Shown here one piece after another: positions 45,797 through 57,866 of a DNA stretch of 64,000 nucleotides. This stretch comes from Arabidopsis thaliana (taxonomy: Eukaryota > Streptophyta > Magnoliopsida > Brassicales > Brassicaceae): contig NC_003076.8 of NCBI RefSeq assembly GCF_000001735.4, positions 7,502,001 to 7,566,000 of the forward strand, read 5' to 3'. The notes under the pieces were generated by a model. It did not search any database. It was not told the DNA's origin and worked only from the letters and a program-made list of their open reading frames with translations. Made by a program: the position numbers and the translations under genes. Positions within the stretch are counted from its first letter, which is position 1; each line of letters starts with the position of its first letter.

Positions 45797-47116
45797 TTAC
45801 AGAAACCTGTGTATCATAGTTGGATAAGTCTCTATACGTTGAACAACTACTTCACAAGAAGCAGAGCATTTTCTAAATTTCAAGAGCTCCATGAAGATGA
45901 CAGACTCTTCCTCCACTTTGCCACAATACAATCGCAGTGTAAACTTCTTGAGCACTGCCTCATTCTCGAGGAAATAGTTTGCTAGTATCATCTCCGCTCC
46001 AGCTCGATTTATCGGTCTTTTCATCTTGATGTACTCCAGAGACGGTCTTAAACATTCTGGAACAGGTAATGAGAGCATAGTTTGTTCATTCTTGTATTCC
46101 ATCGGCTCCTGCATATATATCTATCAAGAAGTAGGTAGGTAAGGTGATTATCTTAATCATGATTATGTGAGTTAGCAATAAGGTAAAGGTTAAGCTAAAT
46201 CATCACCAAAAACAAGGATTTGAGATTTGGACAGCTCTTAAGCAACATTGGCAACATCTTCAAATAATATTCATAGGAGTTCACACAGAGTCTGGTCATG
46301 TGTGGAAACTGGGGCAGCAGTTCAAGATTCAAGTAGAGACAGATAACCTGAAAACAGAATGAAAAGACAAAATTTTCATCCAGAGAGACGTTTGAATGTT
46401 TATATAATGCATTGACATCCAAAGAGACATTCAAATATATACCTTCAAATTTTTTCCACTTATAGTCATATCCCTGACGCTTGAGAGCCCGGTGAGTAAT
46501 TTTCTCACTGCAATTTTCTTTGAGGAGACATTTCCAGCCGAATGATTGTCAAAAATATCAAAATCGACATCAATATCTACCTTGGCAGATAATCATTACT
46601 GTAAAAGTTGTTTTTTAAATGCATGACTTGAGACGAGGTAGAGAAACATACTCAAAATCTGGCAATGACACATTCCTTAGTTTCAAGGATACCAGAGTCT
46701 CACAGGTGTGTAAACGCTTGGGTCCATCTTCATAGCAACCAAATAACTCCAATCACATACAAGATCCAAACGCATAACCGCGTTGTGGATCCACCACGTC
46801 ATGTAAGATGGATCACGGTGATTTATCTCAAACGACAGTTTAAGTATGTGAATGCATAAGTCCTTAGAGTAGTCTAAGAAACTGGTCATAAAGCTCACAA
46901 ATTTATGGTAACGACGGAAATCTGAAATTTTCAAATCCAAAATTGGAATCAAAAGGCAGACACATTTCCATCTCTGGGACAAAACACTAGTCCTAACAGC
47001 AATGTTTGTAGGAAGATTGAGAGTATCTGACACAGAAAATGATCTGGTAACAAACTTATCCTATCTTCTCCAGTTCTACTACGACCTCTTACTACTACTC
47101 CTCCTCTATCGCTCAT
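45797..47116 (-). pseudogene. F-box/FBD/LRR pseudogene (likely At5g22710)
   Basis: The minus-strand start at 47116 (MSDRGG, then EDRISLLPDHFLCQILS) runs into a 1-base deletion where ILSNLPTK should stand. The other frame continues LNLPTNIAVRTSVLSQRWK and shows further damage near 46790-46690 (AVMRLDLVCDWSYL, then a shift before TCETLVSL). Around 46600-46620 the LRR region is cut: about 100 codons are missing before AKVDIDVDFDIFDN and the end of exon 1 (LTGLSSVRDMTISGKNLK, about 46443). Exon 2 (about 46206-46349) and the FBD exon (about 45800-46112; VPECLRPSLEYIKM, LANYFLENEAVLKKF) are still readable. Confidence 0.8.
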
Positions 47117-47564
47117 TGCTTGCTTCAATTTTAGACTCTAACAAGATCAACAAAATTCCCAATTTAAACATAATTAGACATGAACACATTCAAAACTGGA
47201 GCAGGTTAGAAAAATGCTAAGCAAGAGCAACTGAGAGAAATAAGGTAGCAACAGAGTCGCTTCGTCGATTAGAAGAAAAGAGAGCTCACCGTCGATTCGT
47301 CGCCGGAGAATGTAGCACCGGAGCTCTTGATAACTCTCAGAGTCACTGGAGATTTTTGAGAAATTTGTCTGCTTAGGTTCGGATTTGGGAAAGTTTTTTC
47401 AACAGAATGAGGAAAATATTTCTTTTTTAATTGGGCCTGAGGCCCATATAGAGGCTTTTAACTTTTTGAGTTTAAAATAATCTCAAACATCATCTAAAAG
47501 CTTTGGCTAAAGCTTAAAAAAAAAAGTACGAAAAGAGTTTTTTTAACACCATAAAAACTTCATT
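47117..47564. other. Spacer between F-box genes
   Basis: Leader and promoter of the ruined copy to the left, including GGGCCTGAGGCCCA (47431-47444, a palindromic GGGCCT/GGCCCA pair), and the 3' flank of the gene at 47565. No gene is seen. Confidence 0.4.
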
Positions 47565-49174
47565 TTAGAGGCCAGCGACATATGTGATTTGACAAATGCT
47601 AGATCTTCTAGGAAATTCAAGGAAATTCCAGAAGTCGACGGAATATATTTCTTCTGGCGTGGAAGATCTCAAAGGCAGAACAAGTTTTTTGAGGATTGTT
47701 GAGTTCTCTACAAAGTATCTTGCTAGTTTCGTTTCAATAGGTTCTCCAACGTACTTTACTCGTTCCATGTTACTTCTACTGCATCCTTTTATCTCTACAA
47801 ACTCGAGCGATGACAGTAAACACCGAGGCACAAACGAGAGTCTTAATTCTTTTTTCGGAGTCCAATAACGTAACCCCTGTAAAACACAAAACAAATGATA
47901 TTGGTGTTTACATGAGGCACAAACGAGAGTCTTAATTCTCAACTGTATGAAACCTCTAAAGAGTGAAAGACATTACCAAGATTAGGGACTTGAGATTTGG
48001 AAAGCTTTCAAGAAACGTTGGCAGCGTTTCCAGTGAGGGTAAGAAAATTTCTACTTCCAAACAGGACAAGTTGCAAAATTTGGGTGAAAATGGCATGGTA
48101 TTCATGATGAACAACTACTCACAGAAAAAAAGGAAATTGGTGAGCAAATAAAAATTCATGAAAGAGCATTATATATTATATGATTATGATTTATGAACTA
48201 GTAAAACATGCATATACCGCGAACGCTTGGGAAGAGATTTTCATATCGCTGACTCCCGATATACTGGTGAAAAAATTATGTACCATATCTCGCTTTTGTA
48301 AGTCGACTTCATCATCATCATCATTATTCTTCATATGAAAATAGCCAAGAAGATTGACCTTGGTTAAAGAGCCAGAGTTTCTTATGGTTTTACTCTCATA
48401 TTGATCAGCTTCAAGATTCAAATACTTGAGTCTAGTGGCATCAATCAAAACCTCAGACTTGTCAAGATCCAAATACTCAACACAACCTTCTATATTGAGA
48501 CTGGTTAATGTCTGAGATTGCACTCGTAAAACGTTTACTTTATCATATGCCCCACTCACAAAGCTCAAATCTTCAAGAACAGGACAAGTTGAGATAAGAG
48601 ACTCTAGATCCGCCTCGTTAGCATATATGTTTTGTTCTAAGCTCATTGTCTTGAGACATGGTAAAGAAACAGACTCAAACTTACCCAAGCATACATGATT
48701 TAGTCTTAAGTAAAGGAGTGACTCACAGCTATAAAGGCTTAAGGGTATCACTTCAAAACACTCACACCTCGTAGGACCAATCTCAACATCAAGATGCTTA
48801 AGTTTAGGCGTAGCCACAAAATCTATCCAACGTGTGACACAATCCTGATCATTCTCACCCTTACGAATGCTTAGCTTGAGCTTGTGCAAGCATAACTTCT
48901 GTTCCCTAGAGAAACCTAGGAACTTGTCCACAAAGCTCACAAAAGCATTGTAATCTGTAAAGTCATTAGAGATCAAAACCAACCCGGGAGTCGAAAGCCA
49001 TAGACTTCTCCATCTCTTGGACAAAACACTAGTCGTAACAGCTTTCTTTGTCTGAAGATAAAAGAGTATCTGAGTTATCAAAGAGTCAGGTAACTGGCTT
49101 ATCAAATCCTCTTTAGCTTTTGAAGAACATACAGTACGTTCGAGGCATGTTCGTTTCACTTTCGTTTCCTCCAT
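47565..49174 (-). CDS. F-box/FBD/LRR-repeat protein (likely At5g22720)
   Basis: Exons 48218-49174, 47977-48114 and 47565-47876, phase 0, give about 468 residues. F-box near 20-66 (EDLISQLPDSLITQILFYLQ, SVLSKRWRSLW). LRR region with TRWIDFVATPKLKHLDVEIG, PLSLYSCESLLYLRL and ISTCPVLEDLSFV; an acidic NNDDDDEVD insertion late in exon 1. The FBD exon reads VPRCLLSSLEFVEIKG and LARYFVENSTILKKL. Exon 2 uses a weak TAG acceptor and encodes an unusual start (LFIMNTMPFSPKFCNLSC) where relatives have YLK..PLPQFCNLS. This end of the gene may be drifting. It belongs to the second subfamily, with 50.0 kb and the remnants at 38 kb. Confidence 0.85.
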
Positions 49175-49631
49175 TGAATCCGCAGTGACAGCTTCGAATA
49201 CTTAAGTGTAAGTACGCATGTAGCACGAAAGTCAGAAACAGATCACGATGATCTCAGTTTTCTAGCGGAGAAGATGAGCAGAACTGATAGGGATGACTCT
49301 TTTAAGGGTTTTGACGTTTTGAGAGCGTTTTAAGAAGATAGAGATGTCAAGACAAGAGATTGAGATGGGTCAAGGCCCAAGAGCAAAAGTTTCATCTCAA
49401 AGCCCATTAGTCATTCACGACAACAGATAAGACAAGAAAGATGGCTTCAGAGAAGGGAAGAGACACAAAGAATTCTCAACATCATCCAGAACTAGTAGCC
49501 AAAAGCTCACAAAGACATCATAATAGAGTGCAACAAAATGAGAAATCCAAGTACAATTTAAGTAATCAGCTGGGAATGCTAGATTGCTAGTCTTAATCTG
49601 ATCACAGCCCCACCTAAAACCTTTCAAGCCG
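49175..49631. other. Spacer between F-box genes
   Basis: Leader and promoter of the gene starting at 49174 and 3' flank of the next one. A GATTGAGATGGGTCAAGGCCCAAG segment near 49358 includes a GGCCCA motif. No gene is supported. Confidence 0.4.
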
Positions 49632-51219
49632 TCAACAAACTACGATTCGACATGTGCTAGATCCTCTGGGCAATGCAAGGAGATCCTTTAAAATGTAAAA
49701 TCCATCTTCATGCGTGGAACACCTCAAATGCAGAACAAGTTTTTGGAGAACTCCAGAGTTTTCTAAAAAGTACCTTGCTACTTCCATTTTAGCAGGCCTT
49801 CCGTTGAATTTTTTTATCTCTACAGACTCGAGTGACGAAACCAAACACCGAGGTACGGATGAGAATATTATTGGCTCATCCTCCTCCTGCAGATAAAATT
49901 CCTACATATAGACAACATTCCAAACAAACAAACAAAAAGGAATGAATATAAGATAACACATTCCTCAAAGTATTTTGAGTAAAAGCTCAAGGGTTGTGCG
50001 AGTCATCACCAACACCATGACGAGTGATTTCAGATTGGGACAGCTCTCAAGAATGGTTGGCAGAATTTCCAGAAAGTATAAAGAAATCTCGGCTTTTAAA
50101 CGGGAAAGGTTGCAAAACTGTGGCAGTGGGTCGAAGTCCTTGTAATAATAGAGAAACTGCACACCAAAAAAAAGAAACATGAGTTAAGCAAAACTTTCAT
50201 GAAGAACGCTAGCTACATGATATGTATATGTATACCTCCACAAAATGCTGAGAGATCTTCATATCGCTAACTCCCGAGATACTGGTTAAGAAATTACGGA
50301 CCATATTTCGTCTTGGTATGTCAACAACATCAGCACAATCATTCTCATTGAAGACATAAACAACATTGACCTTGGCTAAGGAGCCCGAATTGGTTATGAT
50401 TTTACTCCCCGATAGATCATCTTGGAATTTCAAATACTTGAGTCGAGGTGCATCAATCAAAACCCCTGAGACTTTTTTATCAAAACCATCAACGAAGTCA
50501 TCACCCTCCCCAAAATTAAAATCTATATTAAGACTGGTTAGTGTCAGAGAGTGCACTCGTAGGACCTTTACGTTATCTTCAAACATTCTAAGAATGATCA
50601 AATCTTTGAGAACTGGGCAAGACGAGATAAGTGACTCTAGAACCACATCATTGGCATATACATTTTCTTCTAAACGCATAGTCTTTAAACAAGGTAAAGA
50701 CACAGCCTCAAACTTACCCAACAATACCCGATGGAGTCTTAGATTTACCAGTGTGTCACAAACATAAAGACTTAAAGGCATCTCCTCTAAAAACTTACGA
50801 TTCACAAGACACTCAACATCAAGATGTTTAAGTTTACGCCTAACCACAAAGTCTATCCACCGCGTGACACAAGGCAGATCATTCACAGTCTTCCGACTAC
50901 TTAGCTTAAGCTTGTCCAAGCATATTTTTTCTTCCCCAGAGAAATCTATGAACTTGTTCATAAAACCCACAAAGGCATTGTAATCTTGGAACTCTTCAGA
51001 GTCCAAATCCAACCGAGGAATCAAAAGCCAGAGACTTTTCCACCTACTGGACAAAGAACTAGTCCTAACAATATCCTTTATTGGGAGATACAAGAGTATC
51101 TGAGTTATCAGAGAATCAGGTAATTTGCTTATCAGATCCTCTCCAGCCATGAAGTAAGTTCCCTGCGACCGTTCGCCGTATTTCGCTTTCATATATTTTA
51201 AATAGCCTTCGTAAAGCAT
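49632..51219 (-). CDS. F-box/FBD/LRR-repeat protein (likely At5g22730)
   Basis: Exons 50236-51219, 50010-50156 and 49632-49886, phase 0, give about 461 residues from the ATG at 51219. A later in-frame ATG at the MAGEDLISKLPDS segment (51150) would also keep the whole F-box. F-box: EDLISKLPDSLITQILLYLP, SLSSRWKSLW. LRR landmarks: TRWIDFVVRRKLKHLDVE, SLYVCDTLVNLRLHR, SLPCLKTMRLEENVY, ISSCPVLKDLIIL. FBD exon: VPRCLVSSLESVEI, VARYFLENSGVLQKLVL. Its GGAGAGGATCTGATAAGCAA is nearly identical to the 5' end of the pseudogene at 2658, linking this minus-strand cluster with the plus-strand one. A role as SCF adaptor is inferred from the family. Confidence 0.87.
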
Positions 51220-53378
51220 ATTTGCTCACAAAATTGAACCGAAGATTCCACAGAGACAACCTCGAATACTAAGTATACAACAAGGACGCAATTCGCACGA
51301 ATTCAGACACAAATCATCACATTCCAGTGTTAAGGCTTCTAAAATCGGAGAGTAGCGAAGTAGATGAAGTCACCTGACGGGTTTTTGTGTTTCGACGGGG
51401 GAGGAAGACGCAGTCGCCGTCAAGTTCTCCAGAGGTAAAGCGAGAGGGAGGACCGGAGGAGGTCTATGGATTTGCAGGGTCAGATCAATTCTTTCGGATT
51501 TTTGCTTATCATTTTCCGGTTTATAGTCGGTTTAAACTTAAACCGTTAATGAGAGAGATGTTTTTTTTTCCCCTGAATTTTATTTTTATTCATAACCAAA
51601 CCGCAACAAAAATTACATAATGGGTTTACAATCATATGAAGCCCAAATAGAGCCCAACTGATTAAACCTTGAAGGAAAAGAAACTTTATCTCCCACATAC
51701 ACGTGTCACACAAGGAGAAGTCACATAGACATGCGTTGTCAGAAAACATTTGGCATTTTTTTTTTTAACAAGGAACTCCAGATTTAGTTAGAAGTGGATA
51801 TCCAATACATCAAACTCACATATTGCCAAAATCTTCAACCCCTCTATTCATTCGTTTGTAGCCGTGGGGTTACATTCATTCCTGTTGTTTGTCGAAAAAT
51901 TGAGATTTGGCAATATCGGATAAAATGGATTGAATATATGATACCACAGATGATTGCTAACAATCGAAGTTTCGGTTATGTGAATAGCTTTAGAGAAAAC
52001 CTACTCTTATTTTTGTAAATTACCAACTAAACAAAATTAAATCAAATTCACAAACAAGAAGTCATCTAATGAAATTAAAACAAATTCACAAGGATAAGAA
52101 GTTAGCCACACGCCGCCATAAAGACGAAAACGGTGCCAAATAGAAAGCCGAACAAATCTACAACTGAAAGCAGACGATTTCGGACGGTTAGCCAGCCAAA
52201 AAGACGCTAATTTGAAATCGTTGTTGCCGGAAAGTTTTGCTCACCGCTTTTTCTCTCTAAAAACCTAAAAAGTGAAGAGAGAGAAAATGTCAAAAGAAGT
52301 ATGAATGTGTATGAAGAATTTAAACTAAAAAACTCTTTTACTCGAATATAATTATGAAAAAAATTGTATACCTCCTTCCCTTAGATCATGACAAAAAAAA
52401 CCTAAAAATCCTTTGGCATATTGTTAGTTTTCTATTTATAATTTTTACTTGGAATTTAATTTTTAGAGGTTTTTGAATTTTCCCTCTAGCTAGTAGCTAC
52501 CAACATGATGATACAAAAACCTACTCTAAAAAAAAAATGTTTTCTATACAGCTAATTATTACTATTTTAAATATTTTATACCTAGTAACTAATAGAACAG
52601 TATATCCTTTACTACGATAAAAAAAAAAGAATATCAATCAAACATCTAAACACAAACCGGGATAGGCAAGTACAATTGTGGTAAATACATTCACTGACTG
52701 TGTATATTAATTACTATAAAATGGGTAATTGTTGATTACATCTAGCAATTTTGAACCCTTGCATCAATCTAATATTCTCCCTCAAGAACCAAAAAAACAC
52801 ACACAACAACAACAGAAATTAAAATCTCACAATTACTGAGTCTCAAATCCCATAGCTAAGTATTTATGAAAAAATAAAAAAAATCAAATGAACACTTGGA
52901 GCTCCAAGTGTGGTAAATACATTCACTGACTGTAAATTAATTACTATAAAATGGATAATTGTTGATGACAACAAGGAATTTTGAACCTTTGCATCAATCT
53001 AACACTTGTAGCTCACGCAGAATCTTGAATTCTAAATCATAAAAACAAAACAAAAAGACTAACACTTTCAAAACGAAAAAATACCCAAAAACCAAAATAA
53101 AAAACAAAGAACGAAAATTAAAATCTCACAACAACTGAATCACAAATCCCATAGCTATATAAATAAAACACAGAAAAATTAAAAATAAATCAAAAGAACC
53201 CTTGGAGCTTCTCCTCTTTCCTGGTCTTTGATAAAAGTCTTCTCCTTTCTTCCTACTTGTTGTTACCGGTACGTCTCTATCTCCCCTATCAATTTTCCTT
53301 TGTCATTTCAATGAAAATTGTCTTTATTTCTCAAGAAAATTAATAACATTCTCTTTTCTCTCTGAAACAACACAACTA
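51220..53378. other. Intergenic region with a tandem duplication, 3' side of CSLA2
   Basis: Contains the leader of the F-box gene (51220-51500), then AT-rich DNA. Two copies of a roughly 245-base block lie at about 52665-52900 and 52910-53165. Both contain GTGGTAAATACATTCACTGA, ATAATTGTTGAT-like and CATCAATCTAA segments, then AAATTAAAATCTCACAA and CAAATCCCATAGCTA. The last 150-200 bases are probably CSLA2 3' UTR. No gene is supported. Confidence 0.55.
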
Positions 53379-56300
53379 CTAACTCGGGACATAAGTCCCG
53401 ATCCAGCCCAGCCCACTGATGAAGAAAGACATTGTCTGAAGAAACAGGTAGATGAAGTAATTGTTCTTCCCGTGCACAAAGTCATAGCATCCGCACACGA
53501 ACAAGAAAGCCGCAAATCCAAGCTCCAATGTATTCAATCTGACACAAATAACTCATAATCATTTAGTGTGTATCCCTAGTTTCTAATAACAAATATAGAA
53601 TTTTCTATATAGGAAGTAAACATACCGATCAGGCAATTTGAAGATTCTTGGGAACCTTTTGATCCCTTTAGTGTTTCCTTTAGCGCTCTGACCGCTTCCA
53701 AGCTTAGCAGTCACTACCCACTCGTTAGCCCTTCCTGCCTCAAACAGACCAATGAGAGTGGCCTTTGTCCGGTGCAGCGACATCACATTCTCGAATAGAA
53801 TCCAATAGAACAGCAGATGAATTGACCTTTTGAACAAAATCAGAAATAGAAAAGGATTTAAACTCAGTTACGTGACATATAAGCAACCCTATGAAAGAAA
53901 CAGAGATAATGACTTGAGATACAAGGAACAGAATATACCTTGGAGTACCGACGGAATTGAGGATAGTGATGATGGATGGGATATAAACCGAACCCCAAAT
54001 CGGAACTTTAACCTCCGGGACGAGAATTGTGAGAGGAAGAACAACGCAGTAGAAACAAAATGTGACCCAATGTGCAATGATTTTCCTCACAAAGAAGAAG
54101 CTGTATATCACGTACACTTTCTTCCAGAATCTCACTTTCTGCGCCAGATCAGTAATAGGATCAGATTAAAGAAGTTAACCAAAAGAAGAAAAAGTGTAAA
54201 TTTTTGTTATTATTATTACCTTGTTTCTTACGATCTCCATAACCATTTTCCTAAAGAGATTTGCAGGTCCACAAGACCATCTATGTTGCTGAAAACGGAA
54301 GGCTCTAAAAGTACTTGGAAGCTCACTTTTCACCTATGCAAAGAAAGTAAAAAGGACTCATATATTTATGATGTATACCAATTTTTCAACAAGTAATAAC
54401 AAAATATCTTTACTTCTTAAAAAGGTAAAATGATTATAACATATAACTTGTGAATCAGCTGTCATGTGTTTAATGAGAGAAGTATCTTGTGCACCAACTT
54501 ACTATTTGTTATGTGTGTTTAATTTGTTCTAACTATCTAAATATTGTATTAGAAAGTAAATAAATAAAAACCTGAAGGTCACCGAGGTAGAGAAATTTCC
54601 AGCCGCGAAGACTTGCTCGGACGGCGAGATCCATATCTTCCACGGTGGTCCGATCTTTCCACCCACCAGCTTCATTTATCGCCGCTATTCTCCATATTCC
54701 GGCGGTTCCTATAATATTATTTTTGATAACTTTAGTACATCTACAATAATTTTTAAATGATTTATGACAAAAACACATTTAAGATCCGCCTTCCATTTGC
54801 TTCCACTACAAGTCCTAGTGTAATGAATGTGTCCCCTTACACTATCTACTAAATAAAATTGAACACATGATTTTAAAAACTAATTAAATTAGATTCTTCA
54901 AGCTTGCAAATCTAACTTATAAGACAAGGAATGACTATAACTCCTTTAAGTATATATAAATATACACCTACTTGCTTCACATTTCAGATTCCCCACTCCT
55001 CTCGATTAATGATTGATTATATATAAATTATTATGACTCCTTATGATTATTTTATTCTCTAGTAACAGTTGTACACTATCATAAAAACAAAAATAAAATA
55101 AAGTTTTGGGTCCACATACTATGCTTCAATTGGTCGGACAACATACCAACTACATCACCCTAAACTCTAATAATATTACCACATCAATAGACAACAATAT
55201 TTTTACTAGCCAAACACCTAAAAAAATTAGTTTATGAAATATTTAATGATGTTTTTAGTAATCATTACTACTAAATAATGAAATGTTTGTGTTTACCGTT
55301 GAAGCCGAAAAAAGCATGTGTTGATGAACCCACTTCTTGCTCAACAGTGAAATGGTAATCCAATGACATTTCTTGCATTCTCGTCAATAAGCACTCATCA
55401 GAATTTACTGCAAAAGTATACAACAAAGGATTAAAACATTAGTCCAAAAAACATACAATTTAATAAGACAAACAAAGCTCAATTAAATCTTAATTATTTA
55501 TTAGAGAATCGTCCAAATGTGGCACTATCAGGAAGTAACGTCCTTCTCTTTTGTTTTTAGCTTTAATAAAACAATCATAGTCATATAGCTTTCTATTATT
55601 AAATTTCACTAACTTGGACTCATGCTTAAAATAATAAAGACAAAATCAAAACTATAGAGTATACACTACCAAGTGTCGGCAAGAGAAACGCAGGTCCACA
55701 GTAGACTCGATACACAAACTGTATACTAACAAGACTTTTACTAATACTGACAAAGATGGGCCTCACACTTAGCATTTAAAGAAAGGCAAAGAGCACGTGG
55801 AATGTATCAGAGACCCGACAATTTCTAAAGACGACCAGTTTACAAACCCGAACCCGATTCATTAAACCGAATTTAAACCGATTCGATTTTCATTGACCGA
55901 CGGATCCGAAATTCCGGAGTGGATAAGAAACGTGACATGACGTCAGCATAATTTATCCGTTGACCCGGAATTCCGCAACTAATCCGACCCGGTTGAATTA
56001 CAAAGACAAGAGTTGGTTTTTAATCCAGTGTAGTAAGGTGTACCTAACTCTAATGTAAACCAAGGACAACGGTTTTTACACGTGGCTTATTTTAGTTGGT
56101 TAATAAGACCCACTACACTAGTGCAGCTACTCCGCCGACACAAACAGAACTAACCCTACTTCTTCAATCAGACAATATATATTGAGGAAACAATAATACT
56201 TTCATATGAAACGAAAATTACAAAATTGAAGAAAAAGACCATTTCAAAAAGCCAAAACATAAAGGTAATAAATAAGGAAAAAAAAAGTATGCAAGAAAAA

Positions 56301-57866
56301 GCAAAAGTCGATAAAACATAAAAATAATATTATTTATATGAAAAAACAGTGAAGGGCATATACCACCGACACCACTAATGTAGCTAACAAAAACCAAAAC
56401 CACGAGCTCACATTTAATGATCTAAACAACATTAAATTTTTCATAGAACATAAACAAAGACACCGATTCAGTAGTATTTGACCCTGACACTTGCACAACA
56501 TTATCATAAGTCAATTTTCTCATTTTTCTATCATATCAACCACCACTCTTATTAGTTAGATCAATCAACAAGCTATTTCAATTACTATCAAATTTAAGAT
56601 TATATTGAAATAAATGATTAATGAAATGATTACCGAACCGCCATCGAGCCTGAACCAAGGCAATGTTGGGATTGTGCATGAGGAAAGGAATGCTACGGCG
56701 AAGAAAATCAGGTTCGGGCTGAAAATCGGCGTCGAAGATGACAACATACTCGCAATGCTTGACATAACTACGTTTGAGTCCTTCCTTTAAAGCACCGGCT
56801 TTGTAACCAACTCTATTCTCTCTTATTTGATACCTAATATTGATTCCTTTACTTGCCCATCTTTGACACTCCACTTCCACCATTTGCTGCACATTTTGAG
56901 TATCTCATTTAAATCACACATCAAAAAAAAAATCTATCTATTAATGTTACAAATTTATTAATATTTCCCCTTTTCTTTCTTACCCACAGGAAAATATTAC
57001 ATCTCTTTTAAATAAAGGAAAATATCTTTTGAAAAAAATGGTAAAAAATCTAATTTGATTGGAGGAAAATAATGCACCTATATTTTTGTGAAATGGACTA
57101 AGTAATAATAATAATACCTTAACAGTAGGATCTGTAGAGTCATCTAACACTTGAATCACGAGACGATCGGACGGCCAGGAAAGTCCACACGCCGCTCCTA
57201 TTGATAGCTTATAAACCTGCACGGCAAAAATCACGGGGAAGCAAAAGAAATCTCTTTGTCAAACTTTTTCACTTTTAGTCCACTAATTAATGATTTACTA
57301 CGAGTTAACCCCTAAACTATAGGTTTAATCATAAAAACCCAAAATCACAGAGAACAATAAATAAATATGCGTCACGACTCTCGCCGTTTCGGGATTTGGA
57401 ACGGCGGAGGAATATGAATACGTGGGGAAAAGTTATCTTCCGTAAAATCTGAGATTACTTTTCTCGAAAAACTTATAACTTTAACGAGAAACAGAGAAAA
57501 ACAGAGGAAAAACAGAGCAATGAACAGAGAACCGACCTCTCGTTCGTTGAACATGGGGATTTGTACGAGGACGACGGGGAAATTGGAGCTACCAAGCTCT
57601 TCATCATCGTGAATGGGCTCGAACTTGTAACGTTTGTCTGGTTTTTTCCAGAAGAGTTTGACGAGGACGATGACGATTCCCATGTAAACCCTCTCACATA
57701 AAAGCATGACAGACATAAGCAAACAGATGTAAACAGCTAATTGAAGAAGAGGGACAATCACTGGTGCTTTTACAAGCTCCCAGATCATGCCTAGTTGGCC
57801 TGTGATCTCCATCCTCACGCCGTCGAATGTCTCCGGCAACACAAACTTTGGTGATACACCGTCCAT
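53379..57866 (-). CDS. CSLA2: Glucomannan 4-beta-mannosyltransferase 2, CSLA2
   Basis: Nine minus-strand exons: 57537-57866, 57118-57216, 56634-56886, 55297-55407, 54572-54708, 54220-54333, 53939-54138, 53626-53826 and 53379-53538. They give 534 residues with phase kept. It is a Golgi GT2 enzyme that makes beta-1,4-(gluco)mannan from GDP-mannose. Membrane span near 35-56, then the catalytic domain: DD of VLDDSTD (135-136), DAD of VIFDADFQ (195-197), ED of TVEDMD (288-289) and QQHRW (325-329), the D, DxD, D, QxxRW signature. Several C-terminal spans follow (for example [19 protein letters not shown] and the last exon). The start at 57866 gives the family length. An AG-rich leader lies before the start. 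Expected neighbours and size fit At5g22740. Confidence 0.95.

Noticed and set aside
50366..50767. Plus-strand frame of 133 residues
   Set aside because: Antisense of the LRR region of a well-supported F-box gene.
53830..54396. Plus-strand open frame of 188 residues
   Set aside because: It overlaps CSLA2 exons 6 and 7 on the other strand and has no family similarity.
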